DNA of 64,000 bases from Arthonia radiata (lineage: Eukaryota; Ascomycota; Arthoniomycetes; Arthoniales; Arthoniaceae), in assembly GCA_002989075.1 (NCBI GenBank), contig PSQN01000001.1:843760-907759 (forward strand). The letters are read 5' to 3'. Shown one piece after another: positions 57,923-64,000 of the stretch. The position numbers and the translations under genes were made by a program. How positions within the stretch are numbered: the stretch's first letter is position 1; every line of letters begins with the position of its first letter. The notes below the pieces were generated by a model that saw only the letters and a program-made list of their open reading frames with translations, had not been told where the DNA came from and searched no databases.

Positions 57923-60243
57923 ATGACCACCTCAAGACACGGCGACGATCCCAAGGCGTTGTTGATGACCAGCGAGCCAACCCTCGACGACAAACAAGCG
58001 GACGAGTCGGCAACCTCAAGTCAGGGTGTCCTGCTCAAGCGCCGAACAAAGTCAGCATGGATCGTTGCGTGCTATGCTGTAGTACTTATCGTCCCATGGG
58101 TATTGACAATAATCATCAACTATCGCCCGATCGGCGGTGGATCGTACTACGACCAGGCGGCTAAATCCCCTCCCTCAGATTTTGACAGGAATGTGCCAAT
58201 TATTGGCCTTGTCAACATTGTCAACGCTATCGCAGCACTTGCTACCATCCCTGTCATTAACAGCGTCTTGTCGCAGGCGGCTGTCGCGTTTACTCAGCGG
58301 AAAAGCGCTCAGCAGGCAGTCAACCTGGGTCAAACTTTGGCTTTGGCCGACCGTGGGTGGAACGATCTTCAGTTTTGGTATGGTGTGCTCCGGTATAGGA
58401 GTGCTGGCGCGTTGAGCCGAATGCTAGTGCACGCGAGTGTGCTGGTGATTATTGGTGCGTGTCTATCTCTCACTTCTGTGGGATCCGTTGCTGGGCAGAA
58501 GTATCGGCACGCATGTCGCGTTCTCGTTTCGATAGGTTATTTTTATTCTAAGCTCTGACGAAAGTGCGCACCAGGCGCCGTAGGTCAGCCATTACAGCAA
58601 TATCTTGTCCGACAGCAGACTATCCAGACTATTACTGTCTGCGATGTGCCGTATGCTGGCGAGTACATTAAGGGCTGCAAGGAAGGACCACACGAAGCGA
58701 ATGGTTTCGATGTTCTTACAACGTATGTCCCACTCGCATGTAAGTCCACACATTCTCTTCTGGAACCGCCCAGTGGTCCAGAAGACAATCTACTGACATT
58801 TTGATACCAAAGTGGAACCGGATCTAGCACAAATCACCAACGCCTGGCAAACCGAAGTCATCCAACAGATGCTTGGCGACCTACGCGTTGGCGCCCCTCT
58901 TGACAGTCTGCCTCAGCTTTGGGGCGACGGCAGCCTCAATCAGGGCTCTCCGTCTACTTTGATCCAAAACGTCAACATGAGGCACGGTGTGGAGAACGAT
59001 TACTATATCTCGACGTTACCAAATGCCACAAGCACGGGAGTCATCAGGCAGCATGCACTGCGACTGAACTCCACAGTACAGTGTGACGAGCTCAGTAACG
59101 ACGATATGCCATACTGCCCGGAGGATCATTCCATTCGGTACGAGTTCTCAAACGAAGAGGACGACCGGCAGGTGTTTACGATAAACCTATGTCTTCCACA
59201 AGGATGGAACGAGTCTCCTTGGCGGCTGGAGCGAAGCGCTCAAGATATTTTCGAGTACGTAACCATGAGCGTCGCCGCTAGCGCAGATGCAAATGCCACA
59301 GACTTCGCGGTCAATTGCACTGGCAGGACTACCATGGGCTACTTCGAGCTCCCGAATCTGAAGAATGGGAATCGAGCTCAGCCTTTGGTCCGGAATTGGC
59401 CGCCAGAGGGCCTCTTCAACGACTGTCCTGGCCGCGCGTGCGTCTGGAATAACAGGTGAGCACCTCTCCCGCCTCGGCAACTTACTCTGCGCTAATGGCA
59501 TATCAAGCCTTTTGCCTGAACCTCCTACGCTGCAAACACATCTTCCGGATTGGGCGCAGACACCGTCGCCAGGTCCTCTGACACTTACGTTTCTTGCGCT
59601 GTTTGGCAATGGGTCATTCGTCGACGTTCTACAAGATACGACAATTTCTGCAAATCACACCGCAGAAGACATCTGCCAGGAATACTACCCCTTCGACACG
59701 TCAGCAGATCTTTGTGCGGCAAATTCGAGCTTTGATATGATGCGCACCTGGATTCGGGATTTAGAGTCACCAGAGAGCCTACTCGGATCTTCCATGCTTT
59801 ACGCGCTCACAGCGCTGCTCCAGCAATCGACGCGCCAACAACACAACTGGTCTGGTCACTCAAGCGCCGAAAAGGGGTACGGCCAAGGAGCGGGCCGAAC
59901 TCTGCTCTACAGCCCCGGCCACACGACACAGAAGCTGGCAGTCACAACTGGCGGCATTATTGCAATATCGGTATTTATCTTTTTGCAGCTCGCGGGCCTT
60001 GCAGGCCTCTTGCTGTACATCCGTGCTCACCCAACTTGGACGAGCCGGCTGGATGCGGGCGCCATGTTTCGGCTAGGCGGGGGCTTCGATCAGTATCCGG
60101 ACTCGATGGCAGGCACTTCGGAAGTGCATACACCCGATCTTACAAGACGTAATGGGCTTGTTGGACTGCTGGGACAGGACGAGGGCGAAGGCGTGGTCAG
60201 AAGGCCGACTTTGGAAGGCCTTCATCCTTTGTCTGTTCGCTAA
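57923..60243 (+). CDS. Multi-span fungal membrane protein with large extracellular-type loop (691 residues)
   Basis: Four exons, 57923-58454, 58575-58739, 58813-59455, 59508-60243, all GT-AG, frame exact. The N-terminus is polar and cytosolic in character, followed by three hydrophobic segments (WIVACYAVVLIVPWVLTIII; VPIIGLVNIVNAIAALATIP; LVHASVLVIIGAVG). A long hydrophilic domain follows (about 200-580) with several N-x-S/T sites (NATS, NSTV, NATD, NCTG, NGSF, NHTA) and many Cys, as expected outside the cell or in the secretory lumen. A last span is VTTGGIIAISVFIFLQLAGL and beyond, then a cytosolic tail. This layout occurs in a set of uncharacterised ascomycete membrane proteins; I cannot name a function. 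Confidence 0.85.
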
Positions 60244-60598
60244 CAGGCTTGTTTAGACGTATTCACGATGAAATGATTTTTAAGATCATCATGTTCTCCT
60301 GAACAATCCTTATGTCACGATTTCGCATTTTGGCAGACAGCTTGTCTCGAAAGACAATATTGGTTATGTGCTGCTCTCACAAAGCAAATAGACCATAGAT
60401 TGTTAAATTATAGAGGCAGCGCTAAGCATTGCTTCATGAGAGTGGTGAAATGATTGGAAAATAATCGTTAGGGTTGGTAACCCTCTGCGTGGTATTCCGA
60501 TATCGTCGGTTTGTCGCCTGATAGCTGGCATTCAACGCCATCTTCTTGAACTGCTCACAAATTGCGATCTCGCGTACGAGCTGTTGTAGAAGCTCGTG
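60244..60598. other. Intergenic 5' of the mS38 gene
   Basis: 355 bp, A/T-richer than the surroundings. 3' UTR of the membrane protein and promoter of the next gene. Nothing else seen. Confidence 0.35.
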
Positions 60599-62028
60599 AT
60601 GCTGTCGCGGCCTGTCAGTCGAGTCGGCTGCCCTAATTGCTCATATACCCTAAGCGCAAACTTTGCCGTGCGCACTTCGACACACCACAGCTTAGCCACT
60701 CGACCAACCTACAAGTCTGCACAAAGACGCCTCTCCTCATCGAAAGCGTCCTGCCCGCCGGGAAATGGGCGACCAGGTTCCGACTCGACGACTGGTAACG
60801 CACAGACTGCAGGTGCTACGGAGCAGCAGGAGCAGCAATCCTCAGCCACCAAAGAGAGGAGGCCAAGCAGTACTGGCAAGAGAAAGGCAAAATACTCGAC
60901 CGCCGGCGCAAACACTTTAGATGCAGAAGGCGGTTTCGTGACGCAGTCAAGCGAGGCCTTCACGCCTGTACCATCTGTGCCGCCTACCTCCCACTTACAC
61001 GAGAAAGGTATGTCGACTGTTTCCACACGACGCCTGGCCTATCATCCAGTGAACACACCCTACCTTTGCCTCCAAGCTAACCGGATCATTAAGATGTCAA
61101 GCTATCTTCATTTTTCGCACTACACCGACCCATGTCAATACACAATCCCATACCGCAGCCGACATCACCTTCTTCGTTCGCCTCCATCTTCCAACAGCCC
61201 CCGTCTTCGTCTAGGTGGAAACCAGCAGACGTGATGCAGACGCTCAACACTGCAGTAATGAATCTTGATGGCACGCAGCCCTCACCAAATTCTCAAAATC
61301 TTCACGATAGCGTCCTCTCCCAGTCGAGCAGTCACAATGGGCAGACACAGTCCGCCAATGGCCCGTCACATATCAACATTGAAGAAATCGTGAGCAGATA
61401 CCGGCCTTTTAACAAACCACCCGCACCCATACCTCTCGACCCAATACATCAACAACCGCACCACAAGCAAGCAGAAAAGTCGAGACAATCTCAAGCGAAA
61501 CAGGAACGTGCAGTTGCTGCGCAATCCGCCAAAGCGAATCAGAAGACATATACGACGACCTTGACTATCTCAGAATCCACAGATCACTGGAGTGGCGCCA
61601 AGTCGTATAGTGCATCTGCTACTCCCGTAGTCGAGGAGCAACCACAGCCGAATCGGCAAGCTATTTCGAACGAAGCGAAGGCCCCAACACTCTCGCCGAC
61701 AAAGCAGATGGCGCGCCAGCCATTCCTACATCGTATGCATGCCCGTAGTCACGGCCAATACGTCGATCTTGTGAGACGGGTAAGAACAGCCCAACAGATG
61801 GCAGAAGTACGAGCGGCCGAACATGCGGAAGCAGACGAGAATCCGGACAACGGTGCCGGGCTGCCTTCGGACATGAACGCGAATGAGCCAGGTCTCGGTG
61901 AAGACATGAGCAAAGAGATGCTCCTCATTAGCGTAAAGCGCAGACGAAAGCTGAAGATGAAGAAGCACAAGTACAAGAAGCTGATGAAGAGGACGAGGGT
62001 AATCAGGAGGAGGGAGGGCCGGATGTAG
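60599..62028 (+). CDS. Mitochondrial small ribosomal subunit protein mS38 (Cox24/AURKAIP1 family)
   Basis: Two exons, 60599-61007 and 61094-62028, give 447 residues. The 86-nt intron has a CTAACC branch and acceptor TTAAG; this joins HLHEK to DVKLSSFFALHRPMS, the recurrent FF-LHRP stretch of fungal homologues. Another AG nearer the ATG-containing MSIHNPIPQ would break the frame. The N-terminus (MLSRPVSRVGCPNCSY, then RTSTHHSLATRPTYKSAQRR) is basic and suits mitochondrial import. The C-terminus carries the defining basic block SVKRRRKLKMKKHKYKKLMK then RTR, which threads into 12S/15S-type rRNA in mitoribosomes. Yeast Cox24 is linked to translation and COX1 mRNA processing. The middle is disordered and longer than in yeast. 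Confidence 0.88.
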
Positions 62029-62539
62029 GATTGAGTTACTTTGCATTTCTGGCGATGCTGTTGGAGTGAGAACAGCATTCTAGCACATCTAAATATTGCG
62101 TGTTCATAGCGCCAGAGCGTGATCAATCGATGTCTACGGCGCTTCTCTGCTTTACATGAGCCTGCATGGCGTTGGCAGATGACTACCGGAGAGATCTTTG
62201 AAAGCTTCATGCAAGAGCGTGACTTGTCGTTGCCTTTATGGAAAAGCGATAAAAGTCGAGAAAAGTAATTGCAAGTTCGCTTGTCCTTTTGTACTTACAC
62301 TGTGAATTCTGACACGATGAAGCTTCCACCGCAAATGGAGCGCCAAGACCAGGTCTTGAGATGTGCAGGGGGAATAATGTTAACCTCCTAAGTGATGGCC
62401 ACTACCTTTAGTCCTACGATCTGCAATCGCTCATGAATTGGCTAATCATGTGAGATTCAGCTACGACAGCACTTTCAGCGAGCGAAAAGAGGATAGCTGA
62501 TGGCTACGCAATGCACGCTCTCAAGATCCACCTAGGAAG
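62029..62539. other. Intergenic between mS38 and Rgp1 genes
   Basis: 511 bp; 3' UTR of one gene and promoter of the next. No gene or named element seen. Confidence 0.35.
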
Positions 62540-64000
62540 ATGTCCGCTCCGCCCTCCAATCTGCGCGTCTTTGTCTCGTTCAAGGAGATTACGGTCTTTG
62601 CCGGGGAGGACATTGAAGCTACGATAACATTCAAAAACGTAGAGCCGCCGAAGCCGCCTCAAGAGAAGTCCATCAGACAGCGGAGTAGTGCCGCAGTACC
62701 TCAGATCCACGAGTCTCCAACCAGCACTCAAGTACCTCCCTCACATCCAGGCTCAAGAGCTCCACACTCCCGCCACGCCTCATTCGCCTCACAAGCAAGC
62801 AAACCACAACCTCGAGCTGCGCAAGTACGGCGTCAGTCGCAGCTCGGACATCGGCAAGCGCTCTCGTTGAACATTCTAGACACAAACCAGCGAAGCGGCC
62901 AACCTCCAGTAGCTCAATCAGTAGGCACTGCGCCTGGTACCCGTAGAGGCAGTAAGAGTCATGGACGGTCCGTATCCATCGTGTCGATTGGGAGCGACGC
63001 AGACAAGGGCAAACGAGCACCGGCCCAACGAGACCCAGGAAGGCCTGGGCTTAAATTGTCGAGAAGTGCCAGCGTACAGGTAACACCAACGACTGGGGCG
63101 TCGTCTAGATGGGGGATGTCAGCTAGTAAGAGCCTTACTCGCAGAACTTAAGCAGAGCTTGAGCTGACCTAGCACCTCAAGGCAATGGTGGTTTCAGGAC
63201 AGCACCTTCGCCGCTATCAGCAGCTTCGGCCACGCCTGATAACTTTCAATGGGACCAAACCGCCTTAAATACGACGGCGAGCCACGCACGACATGCCTCC
63301 GTGGGTCAAGGCGTACAGTCTGCGCCACCTTTGTCACAGTCACGGACTGCGTCGGGACGAATACCTCAAGCCTCAAAAATGCCACCTTCAAGTTTTAAGT
63401 TCCCACCTTCACCCACGGCTTCACCAGCACCGCCGCCGCAGGAAGACGAGACAACACCCCGCATGGAGTCGGTGCCCTTCAGCCCTGCTTCAAGCGCAAC
63501 GATCACGCCCGCGAGATCGGACTTTCCGCCGTCATTTTCGCCACCTCGTAGAAAACAATTGCCTTCCGCCCCACCGAGACTTATGAGCCCAGAGCGTAAG
63601 CCCCCTTTGAGTCGCGTCTTTTCTCTCTCCAGTGAGGCCGGCACCCCTCGCTCAAGTACAGATGTCTACTCATCAAGTAACCACTCCGACGAGACCATGG
63701 CATCTGAGATACCTTCTGTTGGTAGTCTACTACGGAGGCCGCAGTTCTTCCGAAATGCTTCTTCTCGCATGCAGATCCAAACACGACAGGGGCCTGAGAT
63801 TTTGATGATGGGGTTTGCAAACATCACAGGTACGTTCCAGGTTGACGGCTCACTGGTGCAACAAGCCCCTTTTGAGGATGTCAAGCGGCGAGCTGTGGTT
63901 GGCGGGCATGCAGCTGGAGGGGTGGTAGGCGTTGACCAGAAAAGAGGTCAAGGCGGATTCTTTGGTGGATTCAGCTGGGGAGGAATAGGTGAGTCACTGG
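62540..64000 (+). CDS. RGP1: Rgp1-like Golgi traffic protein, 5' part (cut by window edge)
   Basis: Exons 62540-63125 and 63182-63988 are complete; a GTGAGT donor at 63989 starts an intron and the rest lies outside the window. The start MSAPPSNLRVFVSFKEITVF then AGEDIEATITFKNVEPP is the arrestin-like first strand set of fungal Rgp1. The first intron (GTAAGA to CTCAAG, branch GCTGAC) turns A into AGC and continues NGGFRTAPSPLSAASATPDN. The 270 residues after it are Ser/Pro-rich disordered linker, followed by ILMMGFANITGTFQVDGSLV, a second arrestin-like strand pair. Rgp1 with Ric1 forms the exchange factor for the Golgi GTPase Ypt6/Rab6 in retrograde traffic. About 465 residues are visible. Without splicing at 63126 the protein would stop at 63151. 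Confidence 0.88.

Overview
The window is nuclear DNA of a filamentous ascomycete (Pezizomycotina; Dothideomycetes is my best guess from protein wording, not proven). Genes are split by short GT-AG introns, mostly 50-120 nt, with CTAAC/CTGAC-type branch sites a few bases before the acceptor. They lie on both strands without operons, and the set is typical of fungi: Zn2Cys6 regulators, an RTA1-family protein, a DUF2433 protein and Rgp1. I rebuilt exon structures by hand and checked that every junction keeps the reading frame; most models below close exactly.

Layout. 0-7 kb: the C-terminus-truncated (cut by the window edge) gene of a Utp12-domain rRNA-processing protein, a divergent BET double-bromodomain protein (Bdf1 type) and the AAA+ ATPase Rvb1. 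8-13 kb: two C2H2 zinc-finger loci, a small uncertain ORF and a four-exon 112-residue membrane microprotein. 14-18 kb: a Zn2Cys6 regulator convergent with a short-chain dehydrogenase. 18.8-21.2 kb: a DUF2433 protein with RRM-like and RGG tails. 22.4-26.9 kb: a Zn2Cys6 regulator divergent from an RTA1-family membrane protein. 27-33.6 kb: ESCRT-0 subunit Vps27 head-to-head with a rhodanese/USP deubiquitinase. 34-36.5 kb: ER Hsp70 BiP/Kar2. 37.5-42 kb: a small conserved Cys-rich protein, a gene-poor stretch and an F-box-like gene. 42.8-48 kb: Rrp12 divergent from an AKR7-type aldo-keto reductase. 48-51 kb: a candidate mitochondrial protein and a repeat-bearing unknown. 51-54.6 kb: a secreted GH53 galactanase divergent from a Zn2Cys6 regulator. 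55-60.2 kb: a second SDR, an unknown protein and a large membrane protein. 60.6-64 kb: mitoribosomal mS38 and the 5' part of Rgp1, which runs off the right edge.

How the genes fit together. Most are housekeeping: ribosome biogenesis (Utp12-domain protein, Rrp12), chromatin (Bdf1, Rvb1), endosomal sorting (Vps27 and a Doa4/USP8-like enzyme), ER folding (BiP), mitochondrial translation (mS38) and Golgi traffic (Rgp1). Three regulators sit beside possible target genes (SDR, RTA1, galactanase), but no secondary-metabolite backbone enzyme is present, so this is not a biosynthetic cluster. I saw no tRNA or rRNA gene, CRISPR array, transposon or virus-like element. I did not find a convincing new multi-gene system. 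The best leads are the Vps27/deubiquitinase shared promoter, the HSEL (not HDEL) end of BiP, the DUF2433-RRM-RGG architecture, and a few unnamed small proteins recovered only by splicing.
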